64,000 nucleotides of DNA from Amycolatopsis decaplanina DSM 44594 (GCF_000342005.1 NZ_AOHO01000047.1:1-64000); one strand, 5' to 3'; counted from the first letter of the stretch, positions 22,314 through 31,861 are shown. Numbers and translations are program-made. The notes: generated by a model from the sequence alone, not told the origin.

Positions 22314-22604
22314 ATGTCGCATTCACTGGGCCCGCTGGCGAACAACCTCGCCGCCTACGCCATCTACTCGACCGCGCAGACCGAGATGCGCCACGCCTAC
22401 AAGCTGATCGAGGCAGGCGACTACCTCGGCGCCGCCGCGGAGATCGATTCCGCCGCGCACGCCGCCGAGGTGCTCGCCCGCGCCACCTCCGGTCTGGACG
22501 CCGAGCGCTCCGAACGATGGCTCAGAGTGGTCGCCGCCCGAAGGCGGTTCGCCGACCAGGCCCGGGCGCGGGCGTCGGACACCGCTCTGTCGCTCGCCGC
22601 CTGA
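22314..22604 (+). CDS. Small helical protein of unknown function
   Basis: 96-aa protein starting at ATG 22314 behind CGGAG. It is rich in Ala, Glu and Arg and predicted to be mostly helical, with a central AGDYLGAAAEIDSAAHAAEV segment that reads like a single TPR-type helical hairpin. No family recognised. The upstream 125 bp is relatively AT-rich and carries its promoter opposite the MFS gene start. It abuts, stop to stop, the decayed fucosidase-like gene. Confidence 0.65.
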   Translation: MSHSLGPLANNLAAYAIYSTAQTEMRHAYKLIEAGDYLGAAAEIDSAAHAAEVLARATSGLDAERSERWLRVVAARRRFADQARARASDTALSLAA

Positions 22605-22605
22605 T

Positions 22606-23990
22606 TCAGCCGCCGGTCGCGTAGGCGGAGCCGATCCAGGCCTCGTCCACCCGCAGCCGGTCGGCGCCCTGGCTGTCGACCTTCTCGACGCGTACGTGCC
22701 GCGCCGTCGTCATGGGCAGATCGATGAACTGCACGCCGCGGTGGTTCGGCAGCGAGCCGGTCTTCACCGGTGAGCCCCAGTTCTGCCCGTCCGCGCTGAC
22801 ATAGACCCGGTAACCCTTGATCCGCGCCGAATTCGACGCCGGGTAGGTGGTGGAGTCCTCGCGCTGGTTGATCCCGATGTACTGGATCCGCTTCGGCGCA
22901 CCGAGGTCGAACCGCAGCGACACCGGCCGCGCGGACGTCGCGTCCCAGTAGGTCGAGTAGTCGCCGTCCGCCGGTCTCCACCGCGAACACGGTGTCGTAC
23001 TGGTCCCACGACGAGATCCCGGTCAAGGTGAGCCTTCCGCCGGACTGGCTGTGCGCGATCGCCGCGCCGGTGCGCAGGTTCGTCACCCGCTTGACCTTGT
23101 ATCCGTTGTCCCGTAGGGAAAGCGTGGTTCCCGACGGCCGGGTGAGCACATGGAGATAGTGCTTGTCCGGATCGGCCTTGGACACCGTCGTGACGCCGTG
23201 CGCGCCGTCGTTCCAGAAGCCGGGCGCGAAGCCGCCGTGGTCGTAGCCTCCGCCATGGGTGCCTTCGACCGCTCTCCAGATCTTGTCGAAGAACGCGGCG
23301 GCGAAGTCGTTGAACGCCTCCTGGTTCGAGGGGAACCGCCCGTTCACCATGGCGGTCTCGGCCATCAGTGCCTTGACGTCCGAGCCCTTGTTGGCCAGAT
23401 ACCGGCCGAGGGTGAGCTTATAGTCGACCGAGGAGTTCGAGCCGCTGTACCACCACGCGCCGGAGGTGGGGAGTTTGAAGCAGGCCTCGATCAGCCTCGG
23501 CGCGGCGGTGTGGACCGCCTGCGGGTAGTCATAGGCCGGGGTCATGCCGGTCTTCTGCTCGTTGCTGATCGTGTCCATGATCGGCGTGTCTTCGTTGTTG
23601 TTGCTGAGCAGGTAATCCGGCCGCTCCCGGCGGACGCGTTCGTAGAGGCCGTTGCGCTCCCAGTACGCGTTGTCGTTGTCGATCCAGAACCCGGCGAGAT
23701 CGGGGTAGCGCCGCATGATCTCGACGAAGGTGTCTTAGCCGAATTCGCCGAAGCCGTCGCGCGTGTGCAGATCGACCTGCTTGCCCCTTGTACTTCGAGT
23801 ACGCGGACGAGTTCAGCCAGCTCTTGCCCGAGCCGAGACCCTCGTTGTACCACTGGGGATCGTCGGTCATGTAGCCGAGCCTGCTGTGGAACGACGCCAG
23901 CACGACGTGCTGCGCGTGCAGTTTCTTCGCCTCGTCGATCCAGTACTGCATCCCCCAGTGCAGGAACAGGCCGGCGGACGAGGCGCGCAG
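22606..23990 (-). pseudogene. Broken alpha-L-fucosidase-like glycosidase with discoidin domain
   Basis: Pieces in three frames rebuild a GH29-like enzyme with a C-terminal F5/8 type C (discoidin) domain. The order is SAGLFLHWGMQYW near 23990, a frameshift near 23790, an in-frame TAA near 23737 in place of the residue before DTFVEIMRRYPDL, a long intact stretch through FWIDNDNAYW and HGGFAPGFWNDG, a second frameshift near 22968, and the discoidin domain (TYWDATSARPVSLRFDLG). The N-terminus and signal peptide are absent. Several independent lesions make a sequencing error unlikely. Confidence 0.8.
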
Positions 23991-24093
23991 CCTGCCTCCT
24001 GACGACGTCCCCTACGGCGGGCGAAGACGTGCTCGGTGATGTGTACCGCCATGGTCGCCGGAAGGCGCGGCCACCGGCAAGAGGCGTTCCCGC

Positions 24094-25032
24094 TCAACGG
24101 AAAGCGCGCCGATAGGTGCCGGGGCTGACGCCGGTCGTGCGCTTGAACCGGTCGCGGAACGAGGTGGGCGAACCGAAACCGACCTCGGCGCCGATCCGTT
24201 CGACGGCGTACTGGGTGGTCTCCAGCAGATGCTGTGCCTGCCGGACACGTGTCCGGTGCAGCCACTGCAACGGCGTCGTCCCGGTCTGCTCGCGGAAGTG
24301 CCGGATCAGCGTGCGCGTGCTCATCCCGGCGTGCGCGGCGATGTCGGCCAAGGTGAGATCACGCGCGAGATTTTCCTGCATCCAGAGCAGAGTGGGTTCC
24401 AGCGCCGCGCCGCGGGGAGCGGGCGGATGCCGCAACGCGATGAACTGCGCCTGCCCGCCCTCGCGTTCCAGCGCCATCACCGAAAGGCGGGCGGCGTCGG
24501 CCGCGATCGCGGAGCCGTGGTCCCGCCTGATCAGATGCAGGCACAGATCCAGGCCCGCGGCGGCGCCCGCGGACGTCAGGATCTGCCCGTTGTCGACGTA
24601 GAGCACGTCCGGGTCGACATCGACCGCCGGGTACGCCGCGGCCAAGGCCTCGGCGGCGACCCAGTGTGTGGTGGCGCGAAGCCCGTCGAGCAGGCCCGCG
24701 GCGGCGAGGATGAAGGTGCCGGAACAGATCGAGGCGATCCGCGTACCCCTCGCGGCGGCCGAGATGAGCTCGTCGTGGACGCCCTCCGGCAACGGCCCGG
24801 TCGGATCGGCGGTGCCGGGGACGATGATCGTGCCCGCCTCGCGCAGCGCCTCCAGTCCGGACGGCGCGCGCAGGGTGAAATGCCCGGCGTCGACCTCCGG
24901 TCGTCCGGCGCAGACGAGGACCCGATAGCCCGCGCTCCCGTCGGCGAGCCGGGTCCTGGTGAAGACCTCGATCGGCGTCGAGAGGTCGAACGGGATCACC
25001 TTGTCCAGCGCGAGGACGGCGACGGTGTGCAT
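24094..25032 (-). CDS. GlxA-family AraC regulator with DJ-1/PfpI domain
   Basis: 312-aa regulator. Residues 1-170 are a DJ-1/PfpI (class I amidotransferase-like) sensor domain with the conserved cysteine at 103 in SICSGTF. Residues about 212-312 hold two AraC-type helix-turn-helix motifs (TLADIAAHAGMSTRTLIRHF and IGAEVGFGSPTSFRDRFKR). Such proteins sense small metabolites and usually activate a neighbour. It is divergent from the DUF6010 gene with 92 bp between the starts, a pairing common in actinobacteria, so that gene is the likely target. Confidence 0.88.
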   Translation of the reverse strand: MHTVAVLALDKVIPFDLSTPIEVFTRTRLADGSAGYRVLVCAGRPEVDAGHFTLRAPSGLEALREAGTIIVPGTADPTGPLPEGVHDELISAAARGTRIASICSGTFILAAAGLLDGLRATTHWVAAEALAAAYPAVDVDPDVLYVDNGQILTSAGAAAGLDLCLHLIRRDHGSAIAADAARLSVMALEREGGQAQFIALRHPPAPRGAALEPTLLWMQENLARDLTLADIAAHAGMSTRTLIRHFREQTGTTPLQWLHRTRVRQAQHLLETTQYAVERIGAEVGFGSPTSFRDRFKRTTGVSPGTYRRAFR

Positions 25033-25124
25033 GGCCGCAACCTACCCACCCGATGGCGAGATCCCGTTGGAAGGCGTCGTTCACGCCACTGGGAGCGGGC
25101 TCCGGCCGGTTCTAGCGTCGAGCC

Positions 25125-25544
25125 ATGATGATCATCGCGCCGATTCTCGTCGGCCTCGTCTATGTCGTGCTGATGTCGCTGATCCACGAGCCGTACCGCC
25201 GCCGCTTCAACGCGGTCATGGTGGCGGGCGCCGGCGCCGCCTATCTGAGCGGAGGCGGGCTCGGGGTCTGGGAGTTCGCGTTCACCGTCGTCGTGACCTA
25301 CGTGGCTTACCGCGGACTCGAGTCCTGGACCTTCATCGGCATCGCCTGGCTGCTGCACACCGGCTGGGACGTCGTGCACCATCTCAAGGGAGCACCGATC
25401 ATCCCGTTCGCCGCGCATTCGTCGTTCGGCTGCGCGATCTGCGACCCGGTGATCGCGATCTGGTGTTTCACGGGCGGGCGATCGGTCACGGATTTCGTCC
25501 GCGCCCGTGTCGGTTCCCGTCGTCCGCGTTCGTCGGTGGTGTGA
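25125..25544 (+). CDS. DUF6010-family membrane protein
   Basis: 139-aa protein with four predicted membrane segments, beginning MMIIAPILVGLVYVVLMSL. Conserved features are HEPYRRRFNAVM, the HTGWDVVHHL histidine/aspartate cluster and the CAICDP pair of cysteines, suggesting metal binding or redox function in the membrane. The start is ATG 25125; ATG 25128 is an alternative. Function unknown. It is probably controlled by the divergent GlxA-type regulator. Confidence 0.75.
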   Translation: MMIIAPILVGLVYVVLMSLIHEPYRRRFNAVMVAGAGAAYLSGGGLGVWEFAFTVVVTYVAYRGLESWTFIGIAWLLHTGWDVVHHLKGAPIIPFAAHSSFGCAICDPVIAIWCFTGGRSVTDFVRARVGSRRPRSSVV

Positions 25545-25610
25545 ACCGGCCGAACGACCGGACCGCCGTTCGACTGATCCGGGAAGCTTGGCCACTGAGC
25601 CGTTTGATGC

Positions 25611-25622
25611 GAACATATGTTC
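25611..25622. promoter_or_regulatory. LexA (SOS) box of dinB
   Basis: GAACATATGTTC is a perfect palindrome matching the actinobacterial/Gram-positive SOS consensus CGAACnnnnGTTCG. It ends one base before the dinB ATG at 25624, so LexA bound here would block transcription start. Confidence 0.85.
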
Positions 25623-25623
25623 T

Positions 25624-26814
25624 ATGACGACCGAGGGTCCCATCCTGCACGCCGACCTGGACTCGTTCTACGCGTCGGTCGAGCAGCGTGACGACCCGAG
25701 TCTGCGCGGGCGGCCGGTCATCGTCGGCGGCGGTGTCGTGCTGGCGGCCAGTTACGAGGCGAAGGCGTACGGCGTCCGCACGGCGATGGGCGGTGGCCAG
25801 GCACGGCGGCTGTGCCCGGACGCGATCGTGGTCCCGCCTCGGATGCACGCGTATTCGGCGGCGAGCAAGGCGGTCTTCGAAGTCTTCGGCAACACGACAC
25901 CGCTCGTGGAAGGCATTTCGATCGACGAGGCGTTCCTCGACGTCGGCGGGCTGCTGAAGATCGCGGGCACGCCGAGCCGGATCGCGGCGAAACTGCGGAA
26001 GGACGTCCTGGAGCAAGTCGGCCTGCCGATCACCGTCGGCGTGGCCAGGACGAAGTTCCTCGCGAAGGTGGCCAGCGGTGTCGCGAAACCCGACGGCCTC
26101 CTCGTCGTGCCGCACGACAAGGAGCTGGAGTTCCTGCACCCGTTGCCAGTCGAGCGGCTGTGGGGCGTGGGCAAGGTGACGGCCCAGAAGCTCCGCGAAC
26201 GCGGCGTGACGACGGTCGGGCAGATGGAGGGGTTCGGGGAGAAGGAACTCGTCCGGATGCTCGGCCGCGGCGTCGGCGCCCACCTGCACGCCCTGTCCCA
26301 CAACGACGACCCTCGACGCGTGCGGACGGGCCGTCGTCGCCGGTCGATCGGGGCACAGCGCGCGCTCGGCGGCAGGCCGCGTTCGCCCGCCGAACTCGAC
26401 GCGACGCTGCTGACGCTGGCCGACCGCCTCGCCCGCCGTCTGCGTGCGGCGCACCGGGTGTGCCGCACCGTCGTGCTGCGGATGCGGTTCGCCGATTTCA
26501 CCAAGGCGACGCGCTCGCGCACCCTGCTGGAGGCGACCGAACAGACCGGCGCGATCGTCGCGGCGGCCCGTGACCTGCTCGCGACGGCGAGACCGCTGAT
26601 CGACGAACGCGGGCTCACGCTGATCGGGCTCGCGCTCACGAACCTGTCGAAGGACGACGCGATCCAGCTGGCCTTGCCGTTCGGGGCGAAGCCGAGGGAC
26701 GCGCTCGATTCGACGCTCGACACCGTCCGGGACCGGTTCGGTTCGAAGTCCATCACGCGCGCGGTGCATCTGGGGCAGGTCGAGGAGCCGTGGGTGCCGC
26801 TCCTGCCGGACTGA
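25624..26814 (+). CDS. dinB: DNA polymerase IV, error-prone translesion polymerase
   Basis: 396-aa Y-family polymerase that copies past damaged bases during the SOS response. The catalytic acidic residues are in HADLDSFYASVE near the start and in SIDEAFLDV near residue 100. The steric-gate Phe/Tyr (SFY), the helix-hairpin-helix region (LWGVGKVTAQKL) and the little-finger domain are all present. It ends without an obvious beta-clamp peptide beyond LALPFG. The ATG at 25624 is fixed by the LexA box directly upstream; in-frame sequence before it is noncoding. Confidence 0.95.
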   Translation: MTTEGPILHADLDSFYASVEQRDDPSLRGRPVIVGGGVVLAASYEAKAYGVRTAMGGGQARRLCPDAIVVPPRMHAYSAASKAVFEVFGNTTPLVEGISIDEAFLDVGGLLKIAGTPSRIAAKLRKDVLEQVGLPITVGVARTKFLAKVASGVAKPDGLLVVPHDKELEFLHPLPVERLWGVGKVTAQKLRERGVTTVGQMEGFGEKELVRMLGRGVGAHLHALSHNDDPRRVRTGRRRRSIGAQRALGGRPRSPAELDATLLTLADRLARRLRAAHRVCRTVVLRMRFADFTKATRSRTLLEATEQTGAIVAAARDLLATARPLIDERGLTLIGLALTNLSKDDAIQLALPFGAKPRDALDSTLDTVRDRFGSKSITRAVHLGQVEEPWVPLLPD

Positions 26815-26836
26815 ACCCCGTCGCTAGGGTGTCCCG

Positions 26837-27322
26837 GTGGCGGAATCAGTCGAGATCTACACCGATGGCGCGTGCAGCGGGAATCCCGGTCCCGGCGGCT
26901 GGGGCGCGGTGCTGCGGTACGGCACGGTCGAGAAGGAGATCTACGGCGGGGATCCCGGGCCGACCACGAACAACCGGATGGAACTGACTGCGCCCATCGA
27001 GGCGCTGGAAAGCCTGAAGCGCCGGGTCACGGTGAACATCTACACCGACAGCACCTACGTCCGGAACGGCATCACCAGCTGGGTGCGGAACTGGAAGAAC
27101 AACGGCTGGATGACCTCGGCCAAGACGCCGGTCAAGAACGCCGATCTGTGGCGCCGTCTCGACGAAGCCGCTTCACGGCACGACGTCGAGTGGCATTGGG
27201 TCAAGGGCCACGCCGGGCATCCGGAGAACGAGCGAGCGGACCGGCTCGCCGTCAAAGGCGTGGAAGAGGTCGTGGGACGACCCGTGGTCCAGCCCGGCGA
27301 GCGGTCCGCTCGGCGTGGTTAG
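26837..27322 (+). CDS. rnhA: Ribonuclease HI
   Basis: 161-aa enzyme that cuts the RNA strand of RNA-DNA hybrids. The catalytic acids are visible: Asp in [12 protein letters not shown], Glu in [13 protein letters not shown], Asp in NIYTDSTYV and a late Asp in ERADRLAV, with the [12 protein letters not shown] loop histidine. The start is GTG 26837, 22 bp after dinB, so read-through is possible although the LexA box serves dinB. Its stop overlaps that of the convergent wall-peptidase-like gene. Confidence 0.95.
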   Translation: MAESVEIYTDGACSGNPGPGGWGAVLRYGTVEKEIYGGDPGPTTNNRMELTAPIEALESLKRRVTVNIYTDSTYVRNGITSWVRNWKNNGWMTSAKTPVKNADLWRRLDEAASRHDVEWHWVKGHAGHPENERADRLAVKGVEEVVGRPVVQPGERSARRG

Positions 27323-28002
27323 CAGCTGACGTTGACCTTCGCGCTCTTGGCGAAGGACACGTGGACGTGGTCCATGTGGTTCGCGGTCGCGCCGCCGCGG
27401 TCCTCCATGGTGTCCCAGCCGCTGCCGTCGTTGTAGCGCTGGCGCCAGATGACGTAGGTGACGCCGAAGTCCTTCTTGTTGGCCAGGATGTAGTCGGCGA
27501 TGGCGTTGCCGGTGGCGGTGTCCACCATGAAGTCCAGCGCGAGGCCGGAGGGGTGGTCGCTGGCGTTCGCCCGGCCGGCGACGCCGCCGACGTTCTTGAC
27601 GCCGAACTTCGCCTTGACATGATTGCCGACCTGGGCCACGTGCGGTTTGGTACCGGCGAGGTCGGTGGAACACGCCGTCGAAGCGGGCACGGTCTTCTTC
27701 ACCGGGGCGGGGGCCTTGGTCGACGTCGTCGGCTTCGGGGAAGCCGAGGAGGTCGCGGGGGAGGGGGCCGTGGAGGGGGTAGGGCTTGTGCTGGAGGGCG
27801 GGGTGCTGCTGGTCGACGGCGGCGGAGTCACGCTGGAGACCGGGGGAGCCTGCAGCGCGAGCGCGGCACTGGCCGCTTCGACGTCAGGGGAACCTGCGGT
27901 GGTCAGCCACATCGACGCCGGGAGCGCCGTGGCGACCGCTGCCGCGATACCCGCGGGGAGCTTCCACTGCGGGGCCTTGTTCTTGCGATGTCTGCCGGCC
28001 AT
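27319..28002 (-). CDS. Exported protein with M15/ARB_07466-like hydrolase domain
   Basis: 227-aa cell-envelope protein. Residues about 12-35 form a membrane or signal segment after a basic start. Residues 45-110 are a Pro/Ser/Thr-rich linker. Residues about 115-227 are a peptidase M15-like or ARB_07466-type domain with HPSGLALDF and [10 protein letters not shown] supplying the His/Asp/His metal ligands. It may trim peptidoglycan peptides, though some family members lack shown activity. The start is ATG 28002. The 196-bp leader upstream holds a 10-bp stem close to the gene; actinobacterial wall hydrolases are often under leader-RNA control, but no consensus could be matched. Confidence 0.75.
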   Translation of the reverse strand: MAGRHRKNKAPQWKLPAGIAAAVATALPASMWLTTAGSPDVEAASAALALQAPPVSSVTPPPSTSSTPPSSTSPTPSTAPSPATSSASPKPTTSTKAPAPVKKTVPASTACSTDLAGTKPHVAQVGNHVKAKFGVKNVGGVAGRANASDHPSGLALDFMVDTATGNAIADYILANKKDFGVTYVIWRQRYNDGSGWDTMEDRGGATANHMDHVHVSFAKSAKVNVSC

Positions 28003-28198
28003 TTCTCTGATCACTCACCACTTCGGGGACGGGAACTCGCGTCGGGGGCCGCGAGCTCCGGGCAACATTACGAAAAGGACACGGCAATGTCACGCCTGAG
28101 TGTGCTCGCCCACAGTCACCTTGATCGTTGAACCGAAAGAGGTTGACGTCCGTACAGATACGAGAAGTGCCTTTATGTGAGCACTGTGAGTGACGAGT

Positions 28199-28693
28199 TC
28201 AGTCGGCTCTACAGGATTGGAAGTACACCTCACCGTCCGGCGAGGTCACGTTCACCCCCTGGGAGCGCGGAGTCCGTCCGGTGGCCGTCGACGCCGCGAT
28301 CGCGGTGCAGATCAGCTGGTTGATGGCCTGATCGGACAATTTGCGCAGGCTGAACGGCAGCACGATGGACGACGGGTCACCCGAATACACCTCGACCCGT
28401 CCCACCTCCGGCGGAACGAACGTGGTGAGCCCCTGCGCGGCTTCCCGCTCCGTCGGTCCCTTCAGCAGCAAGGTGATCGCGCCTTCGGGGGAGATGAAGC
28501 CTTCGCTGGGCCGGGTCACCGGGATGACCCGGCCGTCGGAGACGAAGTACAGCGTCAGGCCGCCCAGCACGTTCGGCCCCGTGGTGGCGCGGATCGACGG
28601 GCCGGGCCCGGCCTCGACGACACCGGTCGGCTGGACGCCGCAGGCCGCCATCAGCGCCGCGGCCGCGAGCGCGGGCAGCACCCGTGTCCTCAT
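28199..28693 (-). CDS. GerMN-domain lipoprotein
   Basis: 164-aa lipoprotein with a lipobox ending in the cysteine of LMAAC at residue 18. The remainder is a single GerMN domain (GLTLYFVSDGRVIPV, ITLLLKGPTEREAAQGLTTFVP). It overlaps the histidine kinase gene by four bases, so it belongs to the same operon. The order regulator, kinase, GerMN lipoprotein copies mtrA-mtrB-lpqB, but LpqB is over three times longer and has an extra beta-propeller. It may modulate its kinase from the membrane's outer face. Confidence 0.8.
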   Translation of the reverse strand: MRTRVLPALAAAALMAACGVQPTGVVEAGPGPSIRATTGPNVLGGLTLYFVSDGRVIPVTRPSEGFISPEGAITLLLKGPTEREAAQGLTTFVPPEVGRVEVYSGDPSSIVLPFSLRKLSDQAINQLICTAIAASTATGRTPRSQGVNVTSPDGEVYFQSCRAD

Positions 28694-30102
28694 CGCGTCC
28701 CTCCTTCGGCCCGGTGCGGCAGGCGCAGTACGAACCGGGCGCCGTGCCCGGTGTCGGCGGCGGTGATGTCGCCGCCGTGCAGGCGGGCGTTCTCGAGCGC
28801 GATCGCCAGGCCCAGCCCGCTGCCTTCGGAGCGGGCGCGGGCGGTGTCGGCCTTGGTGAACCGATCGAACACGTGCGGCAGGATCTCGGGGTCGATCCCG
28901 GGCCCGTGGTCCTGGACCTCCAGGGTGACGTCGTCACCGCCGGCGCGCAGGCGGACTTCGACCGGGGCCGCGCCGTGCCGGAACGCGTTGCCGACGAGGT
29001 TGGCCACGATCAGGTCGAGCCGCCGCCGGTCGACGCGGGCGAGAACACCCTCCGGCAGGTCGGTGACCAGGTTTTCACCGTCGCGCCAGCCGCGGGCATC
29101 GAGACTGTCCCGGATCGCCGTCGCGAGATCCCATTCGTCGAGCACGAGTTCGGCGCGGCCCGCGTCGAACCGGGAGATCTCGACCAGGTCCTGGACGAGC
29201 CGGGTCAGCCTGCGGGTCTCGCCCGAGACCAGCCGCGCGGCGACGGCGGTGTCCGGCGGCAGCGCCTCCGCGTCCTCGTCGAGGACGTCGGTGACCGCGT
29301 TCATCGCCGCGAGCGGCGTGCGGAGTTCGTGCGAGACGTCGGCCACGAACCGGCGGGCGTCCGCCTCCATGGCTCTCAGCTCGCCGACCGTGCGCTCCAG
29401 TTCGGCGGCGGTGTTGTTGAAGGTCGTGACCAGTTCGGCCAGTTCGTCGGAACCCTTGGCGGGCAGCCGGACGTCGAGCCTGCCCTCGCCGAGCTGGGCG
29501 GCGGCGGTGTTGAGCGCCCGGACCGGCCTCAGCACCTGTCTCGCCGCGAGCAGGGCGAGCGCCGCGGCCAGCGGAAGGGCGAGCGCGGCCATCTGCCATG
29601 CGGATTTCGCGAGTTCGTCGATGGCCTGTTGCTGCTGGACGAGCGAGGTGAGCGAGTACACCTCGACGCCGCTGGCCCCCATCGAACCGTCGGCCTGGCG
29701 TACTAGCACCGGCAGGCCGACCAGGAGTTCGGGCTTGGTGTCGCGGTCCACGCGCTGGAACTGGATACGGATGTTGTTCGCGACGCTCTCCCTCAGCTCG
29801 GGGGAGAACGTCGTCAGATCCGGGCCGCTGACCGACCGCAGGTTCCGGTAGACCGCGACGGCGTTCAACCGCAGGCTGCCGGCGAAGTCGTTGAGCTGCT
29901 CCTGGGTCGGCGGCGTGGACAACGGGCGGCCGTAGGCGCTGACCCGGTCCTTCAGCTGGTTCATCGCCGCGTCCTGGACCGCTTCGAGGATCGCGTTGCG
30001 AGCCGAGACGTAACTGGCCCCCGCCGCGGCCGCCGCCCCGATGATCGTCATCGCCGCGAAGGCCAGGATGAGCCGGGGCCGCAGCCCGGAGACCAGCCTC
30101 AT
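28690..30102 (-). CDS. Two-component sensor histidine kinase
   Basis: 470-aa membrane kinase. Two membrane segments (about 10-30 and 160-182) enclose an extracytoplasmic sensor region. HAMP follows at about 185-235. The HisKA motif is FVADVSHELRTPLAAM and the ATPase N-box region RHGAAPVEV, G1 DHGPGIDP and G2 GSGLGLAI are intact. It overlaps both its neighbours by four bases (regulator upstream, lipoprotein downstream), so it forms a tightly coupled operon. The signal is unknown; the mtrB-like layout points to envelope or cell-wall state. Confidence 0.92.
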   Translation of the reverse strand: MRLVSGLRPRLILAFAAMTIIGAAAAAGASYVSARNAILEAVQDAAMNQLKDRVSAYGRPLSTPPTQEQLNDFAGSLRLNAVAVYRNLRSVSGPDLTTFSPELRESVANNIRIQFQRVDRDTKPELLVGLPVLVRQADGSMGASGVEVYSLTSLVQQQQAIDELAKSAWQMAALALPLAAALALLAARQVLRPVRALNTAAAQLGEGRLDVRLPAKGSDELAELVTTFNNTAAELERTVGELRAMEADARRFVADVSHELRTPLAAMNAVTDVLDEDAEALPPDTAVAARLVSGETRRLTRLVQDLVEISRFDAGRAELVLDEWDLATAIRDSLDARGWRDGENLVTDLPEGVLARVDRRRLDLIVANLVGNAFRHGAAPVEVRLRAGGDDVTLEVQDHGPGIDPEILPHVFDRFTKADTARARSEGSGLGLAIALENARLHGGDITAADTGHGARFVLRLPHRAEGGTR

Positions 30103-30788
30103 GAACGGCCGAACCGGTACCCGAAGCCGCGGACGGTCTGGACGTGTTCGGGTTTCGCGGGGACGTCTTCGATCTTCGCGCGCAGCCGCTGGACACAGGC
30201 GTCGACCAGCCTGGAGTCGCCGAGGTAGTCGTGATCCCAGACGGCGGAGAGGATCTGCTGGCGGCTGTAGACCCGTCCTGGTGTGCGGGACAGCTCCAGC
30301 AGCAGTTTCAGCTCGGTCGGGGTGAGCGAGACCGGTTCGCCGTTCTTCGTGACCACCAGCCCGGCGCGGTCGATGACCAGGTGGCCGTGCCGTTCCCCGG
30401 TGTCGTCGTCGTTCGCGGGCTTTTCGCTCGCCGCGCGCCGCAGCACCGCTCGGATCCGGGCGTCGAGCACGCGGGGTTCGATCGGCTTGGTCACGTAGTC
30501 GTCGGCGCCGGCCTCCAGCCCGGCCACGATGTCGAAGTCGTCGCTGCGGGCGGTGAGCATGATGATCGGCACCTCGCCCGCCGAGCGGATACGGCGGCAG
30601 GTCTCGAAGCCGTCGATGCCGGGGAGCATCAGGTCCAGCACGACGATGTCGGGCTGGAACACGCGCAGCTTCTCCAGCCCGAGTTCACCGCTCTCGGCGG
30701 TGTGGACGGTGTGCGCCTGCCGGCGCAGCGCGAGTTCCAGCCCCTCCCGGACGGACGCGTCGTCTTCGATCAAAAGGACACTTGCCAC
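30099..30788 (-). CDS. OmpR-family response regulator
   Basis: 229-aa regulator: receiver domain with the phosphorylation aspartate at residue 52 (VVLDLMLPG), Thr in MLTARS and Lys in YVTKP, followed by a winged-helix DNA-binding domain at about 130-225 (SLTPTELKLLLEL, VDACVQRLRAKIE). The start is GTG 30788 at VASVLLIEDD. First gene of the operon with the kinase and GerMN lipoprotein. It is divergent from the PAP2 phosphatase gene about 110 bp away, a possible target. Confidence 0.92.
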   Translation of the reverse strand: MASVLLIEDDASVREGLELALRRQAHTVHTAESGELGLEKLRVFQPDIVVLDLMLPGIDGFETCRRIRSAGEVPIIMLTARSDDFDIVAGLEAGADDYVTKPIEPRVLDARIRAVLRRAASEKPANDDDTGERHGHLVIDRAGLVVTKNGEPVSLTPTELKLLLELSRTPGRVYSRQQILSAVWDHDYLGDSRLVDACVQRLRAKIEDVPAKPEHVQTVRGFGYRFGRS

Positions 30789-30898
30789 GCCGCCATTATT
30801 CGGATGTCGCCGCGCGTGTGCGACTCGGCACGATCTTGTAGCAGAACCATGACATTGTCCGGACCTCACGGCTAAACGGCGTGGGGACAGTGAGACGC

Positions 30899-31846
30899 AT
30901 GGCCCTACTCACCCACCAAGCGAAGCCGACCCCCGCCCGCCGTCCGCTGCCGGGACGGCACGCCGAGACCAGGCTCACCCTGTCCAGGGCCGTGTTCCAG
31001 CTCGCCACCGGACTGGGACTGGCCGCCGCGTTCGCCGTGACCTATGTGCTGTTCGTGCACACGTCGGCCGGGCAGCTCGCGGAGAACGGCGTCGTCCGCA
31101 GCGCGCAGTCCGGTCAATGGTCCACAATGGACTGGGCGGGGCCGCTGCGTGACCAGGACATGGTGCTCGTGATCGGCGCCGCCGGGATCGTGCTCGTCGG
31201 CCTGGCCCTGTTCCGGCGCAAACCCGGCCTCTTGATCCCCGCGCTGAGCGTCCTCGTGCTCCCGCTCGTCGCCGCGCAGTTGCTCAAGCTCTACGTCCTC
31301 GTACGCCCCGAACTGCCCGACGGTGGGCGCGGGCCGGGACACAACAGTTTCCCGAGCGGGCACGTCAGTGCCGCCATGGCCATTCTGATGGCCCTCGCTT
31401 TCGTTCTGCCCCAACGGTTCCGTCCGGCGATCATCGGGATCGGCGCCGTCGCCGTCGCCTGGGTCTCGTCGTCGACCATCGCGCTGGGCTGGCACCGGCT
31501 CAGCGACACGGCCGGCGCGTGCCTGCTGGGGGCGTCGTTCGCCTGCCTGCTCGCCGCCTGGCTCACCACCCGGCGCCGCGACCTGCGCCGCACGCCCGCT
31601 CTCCTGGTGGCGCTGGCCACGGTGCTGCCGACCGGGATCGTCCTGATCGGATTCGCGGTGCTGAGCACGGCGACCGACGGCGCCGCCCAGTTCGTCGCCG
31701 CGCTGGTGCTGGCCGCGTGCGCGGCGGTGGGCGTCGTGCTGGTCGCGCTGTGGCCGCTGTGCGGATCCGCGTTCGAACGGCGGACCGGAGTGGAGACCCG
31801 TGTGGTGGACGACCTGCTCGAGACCCGCCTCGTGACCCGCCGCTGA
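30899..31846 (+). CDS. PAP2-family membrane phosphatase
   Basis: 315-aa integral membrane phosphatase, probably acting on lipid phosphates such as undecaprenyl pyrophosphate or phosphatidate. The three PAP2 motifs are present: KLYVLVRPEL, NSFPSGHVSAA and SSSTIALGWHRLSD. About seven membrane segments. The last 100 residues add three extra helices beyond the usual core. The start is ATG 30899. Promoter region is shared with the divergent two-component operon. Confidence 0.85.
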   Translation: MALLTHQAKPTPARRPLPGRHAETRLTLSRAVFQLATGLGLAAAFAVTYVLFVHTSAGQLAENGVVRSAQSGQWSTMDWAGPLRDQDMVLVIGAAGIVLVGLALFRRKPGLLIPALSVLVLPLVAAQLLKLYVLVRPELPDGGRGPGHNSFPSGHVSAAMAILMALAFVLPQRFRPAIIGIGAVAVAWVSSSTIALGWHRLSDTAGACLLGASFACLLAAWLTTRRRDLRRTPALLVALATVLPTGIVLIGFAVLSTATDGAAQFVAALVLAACAAVGVVLVALWPLCGSAFERRTGVETRVVDDLLETRLVTRR

Positions 31847-31861
31847 CGAAACCTCTTGGGC

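Noticed and set aside
28003..28198. Cyclic di-AMP riboswitch upstream of the wall-peptidase-like gene
   Set aside because: The gene type would fit and a 10-bp stem is present, but the conserved ydaO core could not be matched by eye. A covariance-model search would decide.
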